Assembly (NCBI RefSeq): GCF_000488275.1
Contig: NZ_KI530765.1
Location: forward strand, 22,483 to 86,482
From: Acinetobacter brisouii CIP 110357
GTDB lineage: Bacteria; Pseudomonadota; Gammaproteobacteria; Pseudomonadales; Moraxellaceae
Length of the DNA stretch: 64,000 nucleotides
Direction of reading: 5' to 3'
Made by a program: the position numbers and the translations under genes. Under the pieces are notes generated by a model. It worked only from the letters and a program-made list of their open reading frames with translations. It searched no databases and was not told the origin of the DNA. Numbering within the stretch: position 1 is the stretch's first letter; the number at the start of each line of letters is the position of its first letter. Below, in pieces: positions 35,199 to 44,391 of the stretch.

Positions 35199-35308
35199 GG
35201 AACAGGATGTTTCGGAACAGCAAACAAAAATAATAAGTTCTCGCATCAGGATCGTGAGGGATGACCGTTGAAATGAAAAAAGCCCCAACAGGAAGTTAGG
35301 GCTTTTTT
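35199..35308 (+). ncRNA. Candidate small RNA, repeat element copy C
   Basis: Hairpin GGAACAGGATGTTTC (35199-35213), the shared segment TAATAAGTTCTCGCATCAGG with ATCGTGAGGGATGACC, and a terminator at 35276-35308 with an AGGA loop. It is nearly identical to copy B over the centre but lacks about 20 bases before the terminator. Confidence 0.6.
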
Positions 35309-35575
35309 CATTTCGTATTTTCCAATCATTGGATCATGCTTTATTCACAACAGAATAGAAGAATCCAATAACGAGCCAAACAACGCCTAAGCCAACTGTT
35401 TAGACTTAGACAAGATATCTGCATTCACGATATTCTAGAGTTTATAATGGACATAGCATCTAAGGTTTTAAGCACTGTAAATTAGACAGCCTGATCGAAA
35501 AAAATAAATCTACATTTTTTGATGTTCACATTCATATTCAGGGAATGAACATGAACCCAGCACCGGAGAGATGTC

Positions 35576-35932
35576 ATGAATCGATTGGAAGCAACCGCAG
35601 AACAACAACGAGTTTTGGCAAAAGCAGTGATGAATGTTACCACCCAGTTAAATCTTACCCACGTTCAGCTCGCAGAGATACTGGGTCTAGATCCTTTAAG
35701 CATGGCCCAGCTAGAAGCACTACCCGAGTTAGATCCACACACGGAAACCGGACAAAGGGCGATGTTTCTGGTGCAGATTTTTAAACGTTTATTTGCCATG
35801 ACGGGTGGTGATGCGGTCTGGATGCAACAGTTTATACATACACGAAATCAGGTAAGCAACGGCATTCCAGTTGAACAAATGAAGAGTCTGGACGGGATGA
35901 AGAATATTCTGGCCTTTCTTAACATGCAGTAA
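35576..35932 (+). CDS. MbcA/ParS/Xre-type antitoxin without its toxin
   Basis: This 118-residue protein has an N-terminal helix-turn-helix (LTHVQLAEILGLDPLSMAQL) and a C-terminal MbcA/ParS toxin-binding-like domain (RAMFLVQIFKRLFAMTGG). Partners in this family are normally RES-domain NAD-degrading toxins, but none is encoded next to it. GGAGAG lies before the ATG. It may be an orphan antitoxin or a plain regulator. Confidence 0.65.
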   Translation: MNRLEATAEQQRVLAKAVMNVTTQLNLTHVQLAEILGLDPLSMAQLEALPELDPHTETGQRAMFLVQIFKRLFAMTGGDAVWMQQFIHTRNQVSNGIPVEQMKSLDGMKNILAFLNMQ

Positions 35933-35966
35933 TTGATGTTTCAGTATTCATCGCAATATTGTGATG

Positions 35967-36164
35967 TTAAAAGCCGTCCTGATCTAGCAGCTGCGCGGCT
36001 TGTGTTAAGCGCTCCGAAACCTTTGGTGGGGTATTCACCAGCTGCTGCAAATGTTCAAACTCAGCATCACTGAGTTGAATCTGTACCTGTTCGGTCAATG
36101 CTGCAGTTTCACTGGCCTGTTGATGCTCTTGCCCACAGGCTTGCTGATGTTGATTCATCGGCAA
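35967..36164 (-). CDS. Truncated DUF1778/TacA-type antitoxin
   Basis: This 65-residue protein has a C-terminal half (VQIQLSDAEFEHLQQLVNTP and PKVSERL) matching the toxin-binding tail of DUF1778 antitoxins. The N-terminal ribbon-helix-helix is missing and is replaced by a Gln/His-rich stretch. No GNAT acetyltransferase toxin is nearby. It is probably a decayed gene that is still open. Confidence 0.55.
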   Translation of the reverse strand: MPMNQHQQACGQEHQQASETAALTEQVQIQLSDAEFEHLQQLVNTPPKVSERLTQAAQLLDQDGF

Positions 36165-36785
36165 TGCTCCTTGTTATTTTATTGTGCTTTGAATACGGTG
36201 TTATTCAATGAATCTAGCGCTTGTGCCTCATTTATATATGATCAATGCTACAACTGATGTGATTTTCTGTGGACTGGTTATATCACCAATCAACACTTTG
36301 GCCATTCGATCTTGAAGATGATCGATTATACAACAGGCAACTGTACCCTAGTGGATAGAATGTTCGGTATCGAAGGTTATACCTTCCCGTCACTCAACTC
36401 AAACGGGTGCCGTCCCAATAAAAAATTTGAATCATTCAAATGCAATCGATGCCTGATGGCCCAGCTGCATGGTTCTATCTCCCAATTGCATGACTTTGGT
36501 TTTTTAGCCTTGATTTTACCTACAAGGTCATAAAACTCTGACGGCCTCTCGTTCATAGTTCGGACGATATCTCTAAAAAAGCATCAATAAAATAAACCGA
36601 AAAACCTCACTTTTTTCCCGTTTTCTGGCTTTTTGCTGATCCTCATTTGTACACTGAAACTGAGGCATAGAGACAACGACATGATGCGGCAATGGATCGC
36701 TATTGCTGACATCTGCTCCTCATTCGAACTCACTGATGCTGGGTCTAAAACTTTATAAACACTTAAAAAAAACACGGAGCATTGC
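36165..36785. other. Non-coding region, candidate oriT
   Basis: This 620-bp stretch ahead of the mobilisation genes has no convincing ORF. It has short inverted repeats, such as GAAGG-TTATA-CCTTC near 36376-36390 and CGATC/GATCG near 36306-36323. Its position before mobC makes it the natural place for oriT, but I cannot identify the nic site. Confidence 0.4.
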
Positions 36786-37100
36786 ATGCGCAATAAACAA
36801 ATTCTGATTCGACTCAGCGATGCAGAACATCGACAACTGGCTGAACTGTGTCAGCAGCTGGAGCTAAATCAGTCAGAAGTGATTCGGCATCAGTTATTCA
36901 ACCAGAAGCCATCAGCACATGTAGAGCTGGCACAGGTTCAAGAGCTTCGCATGATTGCTTTGCAGCTCAAACACATTTTACAGCACGATAATTGTCTCTC
37001 CGCAGCTGAACGGGCGGATCATGCAACGGATCTTGAAGCACTGATCGAGGAGCTTAAACTGATCGTGCGTAAGTTGAGTCAAGGAGTGCATCTCGCATGA
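36786..37100 (+). CDS. MobC-like relaxosome accessory protein
   Basis: This 104-residue protein has an N-terminal ribbon-helix-helix-like segment (QILIRLSDAEHRQLAELCQQ) and a helical tail, as in MobC/TraJ proteins that help the relaxase bind oriT. It overlaps the relaxase start by four bases (ATGA), so the two are coupled. Naming as MobC rests on size, fold pattern and neighbour. Confidence 0.7.
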   Translation: MRNKQILIRLSDAEHRQLAELCQQLELNQSEVIRHQLFNQKPSAHVELAQVQELRMIALQLKHILQHDNCLSAAERADHATDLEALIEELKLIVRKLSQGVHLA

Positions 37101-39910
37101 TCTTAAAGCTGATCGCAAACACTCGCTCCACGTCATTGAAACAACGCGTCAATGGACTATTAAACTATATTCAAAATCCCGAAAATACCCGTGCCAAAAA
37201 TTTGAGCAACTATATCCGTCAGCCATTTGCATCTCAGCCTGCATGGAATGAGGATGCGCTGCTTGAAAAATGTGTTTATGCCAGCTCAAGGAATTTTCTG
37301 GATGATGATCCTGAGCAGCAAAAAATCGAAATGCTGCAAACCGCGAGTTTAAATCGTCGTGTAGAAGACCCGATCGTGCACCTTGTGGCGAGTTTTAAAA
37401 AATTTGAAGTTCCAACAATTCAGCAAATCGAAGAGCAGATCGATATTCTGCTCCGGCATTTAAATGCTAAAGCGCTGCAAGTGCAGTATGCAATGCATCT
37501 CGATACAGATAATGCGCATTATCATGTTGTGATCAACAAGATTCATCCTTTTGAAAAAAATCAGCATCAGCAGCACAAATGCGTCAATCTCGGTGACGGC
37601 TGGATCCTCAATGCACTGCACCGCAGTGCTGCAGAAATTGAAGCCACGCAGGGCTGGAGCTCCGAACCCAATCCGATGTTTGTTTATAATCGACGCACTC
37701 AAACAGTAGAAAGCAATCCTGCATACATGAAAATCTCGGATGCAGAGAAACTTCCTGCACCCATTCTGGATCGGGCTTACCGACATCAACAACCGAGCAC
37801 GTTACAGCAGGAGATTCACTTTGCAAAAAGCTATCAGCAGTATGTTGAATCTTCTGTGCAGAATATTTTGCGTCGCGCCAACTCTTGGCAGGACTGGCAT
37901 CAGGCGTTAGCGGAAAAAGGTCTGACGTTTGAAAAAAAACGTAATGGCGCCATTTTTCAGTTAAAGACTTTCACTGAACAGATCACATTTAAAGCGTCCT
38001 TGTTTTGTCAGAAGCAAGCTACCCTGCCCCAGCTGCAGCATCACTGGGGGCCATATCAGACCGCAGCCGAGGGAATCCGTCCCCAAGCCGTCCCGGATCA
38101 GGAAGTTCAGTCCCGAGTAACGTCTCCGTCCAGCAAGACGAAGATCCATCCATTTCATTTATTTCAATCTCAAGATTATCTGGTCGCAGAATTGCACAAT
38201 GTCTATCTCACCCTGAAAATGCAGAAAGATCAAATTACCGACCTGCACAAACAGGCTGCGGCTGAAATCAAGCAGAATCATGAAGATTATCAATTTTTTG
38301 AAAGAGATCTACAGATTAAACAGCAGCAACAGCAATCACCAAACATGGCCTTAGATCAGATTGAAGCCACGCTGGATGATCAGCACGCTCTCCAGCAGAA
38401 AAATGATCGATCGGATAGACGGACCCAGTATGCACTGAGTCACCAGCAATTGACGGCCAAGTTAGTCAAGGATGGGATGGGACAACTGCTCTTTTCATCA
38501 CCAAAGATAAATTCGGCACAGATCACCTCCTACGCGGATTTTATCTCGCATCTTGATCGGGAACATCCACTGGTTATTGCGCAGCAGTTTCTGCTGGATC
38601 AGCGTCAGTCTGCCAATTTTATTCATGCACCGAATCCCAAATGCCGTCAAGCCCAGCTGATCTATGACGAGCAGCTTAAACATGAACCAATTGCGGTGAT
38701 GAACCAGTACGGCATCCAGATGTTTAGCCAGTATTCCATACCGCGAATTCAGCAATGCCTGAAATTGCTGAATGCTGATACTTCAATTGAATTTTCTGGA
38801 GAATCATCATTTAAACAACAGGCGCAGATTGCCCTGCAGCATCGGGATCACCAGATTGAAGATCCTAACCCACAGCATGAACTGCCGCGACTGGAGCAGA
38901 TCTCATCCTCTGATCTTGAGGTGTTTTTTGATCAGCTGTATCAGCACTTTCAGCAACATCACAATCTGCAGACCGCGATTTTCAAAGCCAATTTGCTACT
39001 CAGCTGCTGCCATGTGAATAGCGATCGACTGGAGCGGAACCTGAAAGAATACAGCGATGAATTTTTTAATTTCAACTTGCAGGCGCCGGATCGCAACAAT
39101 TTGATGCTGCGCTTAAAAAGCGTGCTCTGCACCCAGCCCATCGCGCAGAACCGGCAATATTTTAATGCACAGGATCTTGATTTGGTTTGGCAGGTCGCAT
39201 TAAAACTTGAATACAATTTATTAAAACGAAAAACAGCCAAAATCATCAACAAGCCAAAGCCGCAAGGTGGTTCGAAACTCGTGATTGAAGAGATTGTGTT
39301 ACCCGAGAGAGATCCGGATTTTTTAAATGAGGTGATGCAAGAATTATCATTCCAGCGTCGCAAATCACGGCTGCAGCAACAGTTCCTCGAAGTTTCTGAG
39401 ATCAGTTCAACTTCAAATTCGTTCGGTGCATGTCAACGCATCGATGCTGAAGTGAAATCCCTACCGCACTTTCCTAAAGACCGATATAAAATCATCTGTC
39501 AGTTTGAGCATCAGTTTTATATCGACCGTGAGCTCAATCAGACCGCCTTTATTGAAAACACGCATCAGGCATATATTACCGTCGTCAGTCCGCTGGAGGT
39601 TCATGTCCGTGATGCCCTATTTCTGGCCCATGCGCGATATGGGGAAGTCATGATTTCTGGCAACGAGCAATTCAAGGCACAGGTGGAAGCGATTGCACGC
39701 CAGTATCAAATTCCCGTGATCCGGGAAGAACATCTCGAACAGCGACAAGCGCAATCGGAGGTTCCGGCCCAGCCGTCAGCAGCTGGGGTTACAGGACATG
39801 ATCGCCAGACAAATCGACCTCAACAGGATTCAACACCACCGCTTGAACCACAACAGCGCCCTAACCCCACATCTCAGAAAAGCGCATATGGTCATGACTT
39901 TGATTTATAG
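37097..39910 (+). CDS. Mobilisation relaxase (MOBP-type)
   Basis: This 937-residue protein has a relaxase domain of about 250 residues. The metal-binding motif is His134-x-Asp136, His141-x-His143 and Asn147 (MHLDTDNAHYHVVINK); a Tyr such as in LLNYIQNPEN could be catalytic. Long Gln-rich coiled regions follow, then a domain near 800-890 resembling the LPD7 domain found in relaxases. It nicks oriT and leads strand transfer. No type IV secretion genes are visible, so the plasmid is mobilisable at most in this window. Confidence 0.85.
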   Translation: MILKLIANTRSTSLKQRVNGLLNYIQNPENTRAKNLSNYIRQPFASQPAWNEDALLEKCVYASSRNFLDDDPEQQKIEMLQTASLNRRVEDPIVHLVASFKKFEVPTIQQIEEQIDILLRHLNAKALQVQYAMHLDTDNAHYHVVINKIHPFEKNQHQQHKCVNLGDGWILNALHRSAAEIEATQGWSSEPNPMFVYNRRTQTVESNPAYMKISDAEKLPAPILDRAYRHQQPSTLQQEIHFAKSYQQYVESSVQNILRRANSWQDWHQALAEKGLTFEKKRNGAIFQLKTFTEQITFKASLFCQKQATLPQLQHHWGPYQTAAEGIRPQAVPDQEVQSRVTSPSSKTKIHPFHLFQSQDYLVAELHNVYLTLKMQKDQITDLHKQAAAEIKQNHEDYQFFERDLQIKQQQQQSPNMALDQIEATLDDQHALQQKNDRSDRRTQYALSHQQLTAKLVKDGMGQLLFSSPKINSAQITSYADFISHLDREHPLVIAQQFLLDQRQSANFIHAPNPKCRQAQLIYDEQLKHEPIAVMNQYGIQMFSQYSIPRIQQCLKLLNADTSIEFSGESSFKQQAQIALQHRDHQIEDPNPQHELPRLEQISSSDLEVFFDQLYQHFQQHHNLQTAIFKANLLLSCCHVNSDRLERNLKEYSDEFFNFNLQAPDRNNLMLRLKSVLCTQPIAQNRQYFNAQDLDLVWQVALKLEYNLLKRKTAKIINKPKPQGGSKLVIEEIVLPERDPDFLNEVMQELSFQRRKSRLQQQFLEVSEISSTSNSFGACQRIDAEVKSLPHFPKDRYKIICQFEHQFYIDRELNQTAFIENTHQAYITVVSPLEVHVRDALFLAHARYGEVMISGNEQFKAQVEAIARQYQIPVIREEHLEQRQAQSEVPAQPSAAGVTGHDRQTNRPQQDSTPPLEPQQRPNPTSQKSAYGHDFDL

Positions 39911-39930
39911 AAAAAGTCTAAGTTTCTAAC

Positions 39931-40185
39931 TTAGGCTAAGACATAAGAAGATTCAGGAAAATGTCTTAAAAGAGCCCTTTTCACTGAATCAGGCGTATTG
40001 ACTTCAGGCTGGACGGCCAACAAATGGTCCAGCCTGACCAGGATGGCTTCATGATTGTTATAACAGTGATTGACGTCCAGATAACTGGCCATACCGAAGC
40101 CCATCGCCACGTTCAGTTCTCTGATCAATTGATAGCCTAAAGACCTGGCTTCCGGGCTAATCCATAATTCATGGGGTGTCATCAT
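39931..40185 (-). CDS. Small hypothetical protein downstream of the relaxase
   Basis: This 84-residue protein is convergent with the relaxase gene, 20 bp from its stop. The sequence has no known motif; it ends with KRALLRHFPESSYVLA, which is loosely like the end of the small protein at 33378 (KAFISCFPENFF). The two may be distant members of one plasmid family. Confidence 0.5.
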   Translation of the reverse strand: MMTPHELWISPEARSLGYQLIRELNVAMGFGMASYLDVNHCYNNHEAILVRLDHLLAVQPEVNTPDSVKRALLRHFPESSYVLA

Positions 40186-40287
40186 GATAAAACCTTTTTT
40201 GCAATTGATGTTGTCTCGGGTTCTATCGCCCTGGATTACAAGTTATAATTACTGTGTAACGAGGAAATAATACTTGTAAAAGGTAGA

Positions 40288-40363
40288 TATAACCTGCTGT
40301 AGGTTATAAATTACCAAAGTATTAATTGCATTGCAATAAAAAATAACTTGCAGTAGGTTATTT
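40288..40363. promoter_or_regulatory. Two operator palindromes upstream of the XRE gene
   Basis: TATAACCT-GCTG-TAGGTTATA at about 40288-40308 and AAATAACTTGCAGTAGGTTATTT at 40341-40363 share the TAAC-T-GC-GTAGGTTA pattern. The second lies 20 bp before the gene, so autoregulation is likely. Confidence 0.65.
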
Positions 40364-40382
40364 TTATATTTTAGAAAACAAT

Positions 40383-40610
40383 ATGATTCATTGTAAGTTA
40401 TCTAGCCTGATGGGCGATCGTAAGATTTTAAAGTTGAGTGATGTAGCCAATGCCACAGGAATTAACCGGAATACATTGACCAGCATGTACTACGATCGTG
40501 CCGTCAGAATTGAACTACCAGTTGCAGATAAACTGTGTAAGTTCTTTAATTGCAGCATGAATGAGCTGTTTGAATATAGCGATGAAGAGAATGATACCGA
40601 ATCAGCCTGA
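40383..40610 (+). CDS. Small XRE/Cro-type repressor
   Basis: This 75-residue protein of the HTH_26 type has the helix-turn-helix LKLSDVANATGINRNTLTSM at about 18-37 and the ending LCKFFNCSMNELFEY. Paired palindromes precede it. It may regulate the mobilisation or replication genes of the plasmid. Confidence 0.75.
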   Translation: MIHCKLSSLMGDRKILKLSDVANATGINRNTLTSMYYDRAVRIELPVADKLCKFFNCSMNELFEYSDEENDTESA

Positions 40611-41302
40611 TTTGATCCTTCCCTGCAAGATCCACATAGATACCCACTAATTGCCTTGGTGTCATTCAACACGCCTCAATGCCTAATGGCGCTATACTGC
40701 TTTAAAAGATCAATCCCAACCCTTAGATTGATCGTTCACGATGTTGTTACGCCATCCCCGCTTCATCCAGCTTAGATCCCGACATAAATTTCGCAATCAC
40801 AGAAATCGTCCGCAGCAATCTGCTGCTACGTGCGAAGATATATGCTCATAATTTCATCAAAAATAGTAAAAAATCACTGTTTAAGTGTGATTTACAAATT
40901 TTTTTGATGAAAACGCCTAAAAACCACATCAATCGAAAGGTCAAAATTTTTTTTTTGATACGCTCCACCTGTCAGAAAATCGCTAATTTTTAAAAAAATT
41001 TTACGCGACCTGATGTGGTGTGGGTGGAAGGATTAAGCGACGCTAGCGCACCACAGCGATTGTTCTAAGGCATTTAGAGCAAGAGTTGCTACTAGGGTAT
41101 ATCGACAAAGCAACAACGTGATGAGTAGCTGAATACTTGGCTTAAATCGTATATTGGGGAAACCCTTGCGGAGATGGTTAGTTCAGTTGGTTTGGGAACG
41201 TGTCGATGCGGTGTGTGAATCGTAATCTCAGCCTATGTAGGAAAGCACAATTACCTACTGCAGATACGACCGATGCGTGGCTCCGTCAGCCCGAAATTGG
41301 CA
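40611..41302. other. Long non-coding stretch of the backbone
   Basis: No coding sequence is supported. It contains homopolymer runs near 40945-41005 (nine or more T, and A/T tracts that may bend DNA) and unremarkable sequence up to the hairpins at 41303. Several stretches have regular, non-coding composition unlike the genes around. Confidence 0.4.
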
Positions 41303-41412
41303 TTCGGCAATACTTTAAGAGCAGGCAATTTTTGCTGGCTCTTAGGGTGAGTATTGCCGAAACTCTTTCAACGTTCACCATCAGCCCAAAGGGCTTGCCC
41401 GACGGCTGGTGG
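41303..41412. ncRNA. Two strong adjacent hairpins, possible structured RNA
   Basis: First hairpin: TTCGGCAATACT (41303-41314) with AGTATTGCCGAA (about 41350-41362), extended by TAAGAGC/GCTCTTA and an inner GGCAA stem. Second: CCATCAGCC (41378) with GGCTGGTGG (41412), enclosing GGGCTTGCCC. There is no T tail. The strand is not determined. It could be a replication-control RNA, an oriT-type structure or an attachment structure. Confidence 0.45.
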
Positions 41413-41510
41413 GACTGTTGAAAAGTTGAGCGCTTTAGATGATTAAATATTTACATACTAGCTTGAATATTCTTATGCGAATTTACTGGCTTAGATCCTC
41501 ATTATTCTTT

Positions 41511-42107
41511 TTATTTTGGAATCAGAATACAAGCTTTAAAGATGTTAATTAAGCCTTCTAAGTGCCCATAGTAACCTTCAATATTAGCTTGTACCCACTG
41601 ATGCTGCGACTGGATCTGTGACCAGTCCACACCATAACCACAAAATGCCAAGAGATGCTCAAAGAAAATTCGCTGTGTTCGACCGTTACCTTCACGGAAT
41701 GGATGAATCACATTCAACTCACAATACAGATCTGCAATACTCTCAATCAACTGCTCAAAAGGCTGATGCTGAAAATATTGCTGTTGTTGTAGCTGAGCAA
41801 AAAGCTTATTGGCTTCAATTTCAATCCGTCTAAAAGTACAAAAACGGGTATCCCCTTTAGCGATATCCACTTGCCTGAGCTCACCTGCCCAAACATAGAG
41901 GTCTGAAAATAAAACTGCATGAATTTTTTTAAGATAATTCAGATCATAGGGAGGTTCTTCATACTCAATCTGCATACTGGCATGCTGAGTGAGCTCTAAC
42001 TCGGCCTGTTGCAGAATCGCTTCATCCTGAATTTGGAATTGATTACGTAAGATGTTAGTCCCAGAATAGCAATATAAGCTATCCCCTACTTCACCATATT
42101 TATCCAT
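41511..42107 (-). CDS. fic: Fic-domain AMP transferase (toxin)
   Basis: This 198-residue protein has the canonical Fic motif HPFREGNGR at 135-143. There is no obvious inhibitory helix inside the protein; instead a small YhfG-like gene lies immediately upstream, as in class I Fic systems such as FicT/FicA. The enzyme transfers AMP to target proteins such as gyrase. Its position between oriV and the mobilisation region suggests plasmid maintenance. Confidence 0.85.
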   Translation of the reverse strand: MDKYGEVGDSLYCYSGTNILRNQFQIQDEAILQQAELELTQHASMQIEYEEPPYDLNYLKKIHAVLFSDLYVWAGELRQVDIAKGDTRFCTFRRIEIEANKLFAQLQQQQYFQHQPFEQLIESIADLYCELNVIHPFREGNGRTQRIFFEHLLAFCGYGVDWSQIQSQHQWVQANIEGYYGHLEGLINIFKACILIPK

Positions 42108-42117
42108 AATATAAGGA

Positions 42118-42288
42118 TTACGACTCTGTTAGTTGAGGATTCTGTTGATATTTCTGCAAAATCTGAGTTTTGGTTAAAGCTTCTGAAGTCGTAGAACTTT
42201 TTAAGCCTTCTAATTTGAGACTAGCTTGATAGTTTTTAAGACGAGTTGCCTGAATGTATTTTTTTTTCTGTTCAGTGGTCACTAACAT
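42118..42288 (-). CDS. YhfG/FicA-type antitoxin of the Fic system
   Basis: About 56 residues from the ATG at 42288 (MLVTTEQKKKYIQATRLKNY). It contains SLKLEG, matching the [S/T]xxxE[G/N] inhibitory motif of class I Fic antitoxins, where the Glu blocks ATP binding. The longer frame starts in a stretch unlike the family. The stop is 10 bp from the fic start, so the pair forms one operon. Confidence 0.75.
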   Translation of the reverse strand: MLVTTEQKKKYIQATRLKNYQASLKLEGLKSSTTSEALTKTQILQKYQQNPQLTES

Positions 42289-42399
42289 TAAACTACTCCT
42301 TGTGAAAAGAAACGATATATTGGTATTGGTTAAGTATAGCATAAAGGTGTTATCACATAGATTCATGCTAACACTTAGATTATTAAATGGATAAAGTTT

Positions 42400-42640
42400 A
42401 TATAACTATAAATTCCTTGTTTAATTGCTAAACAACATAAAAAACAAAAGTTATCCACAGGAAAGCTCTATTTTTAATTATTTTTAAATTCTTTTAATGC
42501 TTTTAGGCAGTCTGAAAGGCTTATCTAGCAATGCTTTCAAGCCCTATATCACTATAAATTCCTTGTCATATAACTATAAATTCCTTGTCATATAACTATA
42601 AATTCCTTGTCATATAACTATAAATTCCTTGCTTTTAACT
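42400..42640. other. Plasmid origin of replication (oriV) with 22-bp iterons
   Basis: Four tandem 22-bp iterons with core ACTATAAATTCCTTGTCATA start at 42551, 42573, 42595 and 42617. A fifth, isolated copy is at 42401-42420. A perfect DnaA box TTATCCACA lies at 42451-42459. The block ends just before the rep gene, the standard layout of Rep_3 iteron plasmids. Confidence 0.9.
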
Positions 42641-42667
42641 ACATTAAAGTATGATATAGTCGAAACT

Positions 42668-43630
42668 ATGTTGAATATGAAAAATAGTGACATGAAAAAC
42701 GAACTCGTAGTTAAAGATAATGCGTTAATCAATGCGAGCTATAACTTAGAATTAACAGAACAACGCCTTATTTTACTTGCAATTGTTAGTGCTCGGGAAA
42801 ATGGGCAAGGTATTACCTCTGAAACAGTGATTCGCATCAATGCTCGAGACTATGCGCAGCGTTTTGGCATTACCAATGAAACTGCCTATGAAGCGCTTAA
42901 GAATGCGAATAACACCTTATTTGAACGAAAATTCTCATACCGAGAGTTCCGTCCAAATGAAAACAAGGAATTTATAGTTAAATCACGCTGGATCTCTAAA
43001 ATTGCATATGCAGACAATCATGGTGTGATTGAACTTACCTTTGCTCCAGATGTTGTACCTCTGATCACGCGATTAGAAAAGCACTTCACTAGCTATCAGT
43101 TGAAGCAAGTTGCACAGCTTACCAGTAAGTATGCGATTCGACTTTATGAAATTTTGATTTCATGGCGTGAGGTTGGCAAGACTCCTGTTGTTACCATTGC
43201 GGATTTTCGCGAAAAGATTGGCTTGGATGACAGCGAATATCAACGCATGGATAACCTTAAGCGTATTGTCATTGAACCTGCCATTAAGCAAATTAATCTA
43301 TACACTGACATTCAGGTTGAATATGAGCAGTTTAAAACTGGTCGAACGATTACAGGATTTCAGTTTAAATTTAAAGCTAAGCCGATTAAGGATGTGATTG
43401 ATCCAGACAAAGATCAAGAGAACCCTGACCTATTCAATGGTTTGACTGAGAAACAGATTCGATTGTTTGCCAATAAGCTTGCCTATGATGATGAGTTCGC
43501 ATCTAAGCATGCTGAAGTTGGGGAAAGTTATGGTGACCTAGAAATTAGGTTGATTACAAAATTAAAAGATATTGATTTTCAAATTAAATACATTGATGAT
43601 TTAAAAAGAGTTGGGTTTAATATTAAATAA
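42668..43630 (+). CDS. Replication initiator, Rep_3 family
   Basis: About 320 residues with the two winged-helix domains of the RepB/Rep_3 family; the start MKNELVVKDNALINASYNLE and the segment TSKYAIRLYEIL are characteristic of Acinetobacter plasmid initiators. It binds the iterons just upstream. The start could be the ATG at 42668, 42677 or 42692; the first is used here because no ribosome site clearly decides. A partition pair follows after a 140-bp A+T-rich gap. Confidence 0.9.
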   Translation: MLNMKNSDMKNELVVKDNALINASYNLELTEQRLILLAIVSARENGQGITSETVIRINARDYAQRFGITNETAYEALKNANNTLFERKFSYREFRPNENKEFIVKSRWISKIAYADNHGVIELTFAPDVVPLITRLEKHFTSYQLKQVAQLTSKYAIRLYEILISWREVGKTPVVTIADFREKIGLDDSEYQRMDNLKRIVIEPAIKQINLYTDIQVEYEQFKTGRTITGFQFKFKAKPIKDVIDPDKDQENPDLFNGLTEKQIRLFANKLAYDDEFASKHAEVGESYGDLEIRLITKLKDIDFQIKYIDDLKRVGFNIK

Positions 43631-43771
43631 AATAGTATCTTATTTAACATATATACAACTATTAAACATTTTTAATAGTTAATTTTTAGTTTTTTTATAA
43701 TTGTTTCAAACGGCTTTTAAAAATCTATAATTCATCTATAATGATTTTATAGAAAAATTATGGGGCTAAGT

Positions 43772-44389
43772 ATGGCACTGATTATTACTGTGGCAAATCG
43801 TAAAGGTGGTGTGGGTAAAACCACGATTGCGACAAACATTGCTGTAGCTTTAATGAATAAAGGTAAAACACTTCTGGTAGATGCTGACGAGCAACGCTCT
43901 GCTTATAAGTGGAATGATTTTCGTGAAAGTAAATTGGACTCAATTGCAGTTCATGAAAACTTACTTGATATGCTAGAAAAGAAAGTCGAAGACTATGATT
44001 TCATATTGATTGATATTGCTGGGCGGGACTCGGAAGTTTTTCGTGAAGCATTATTGGTAACAGATAAGTTGGTTGTGCCGACTCAGGCAAGCTTATTGGA
44101 TCTGGAAGTGATTCCGTATTTGGAAGACAAAATTCAAAAAGTCAAAACGGATAATCCAACACTCGAAGCATATATTGTCATCAACAAAGCGCCAACCAAT
44201 CCGAAAAGTAGTGAGATTGAGCAAGCGAAAGCTTATCTTGCAGACTATCCTAATTTTAAACTTTTGCAAACTGTGATTAAGGATCGTAAGCAATTCCGTG
44301 ACGCGATTGTGGAAGCGAAGTCTGTTTCTGAAATGAACAGTAGTAAAGCAAAAGACGAGTTTAATGAATTTTTGATTGAGGTACTTTGA
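43772..44389 (+). CDS. parA: ParA-type partition ATPase
   Basis: About 205 residues of the MinD/ParA family with the deviant Walker A KGGVGKTT at residues about 11-18, Walker B region DFILIDIAGRD, and IVINKAPTNPK. The small size and absence of an N-terminal DNA-binding domain point to the Ib type, which relies on a small partner. The ATG at 43772 is used; one at 43760 is also possible. The next gene starts two bases after this stop. Confidence 0.85.
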   Translation: MALIITVANRKGGVGKTTIATNIAVALMNKGKTLLVDADEQRSAYKWNDFRESKLDSIAVHENLLDMLEKKVEDYDFILIDIAGRDSEVFREALLVTDKLVVPTQASLLDLEVIPYLEDKIQKVKTDNPTLEAYIVINKAPTNPKSSEIEQAKAYLADYPNFKLLQTVIKDRKQFRDAIVEAKSVSEMNSSKAKDEFNEFLIEVL

Positions 44390-44391
44390 TT

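Noticed and set aside
42551..42638. CRISPR or tandem-repeat satellite
   Set aside because: Contiguous 22-bp iterons with a DnaA box upstream of a Rep_3 gene are an origin.
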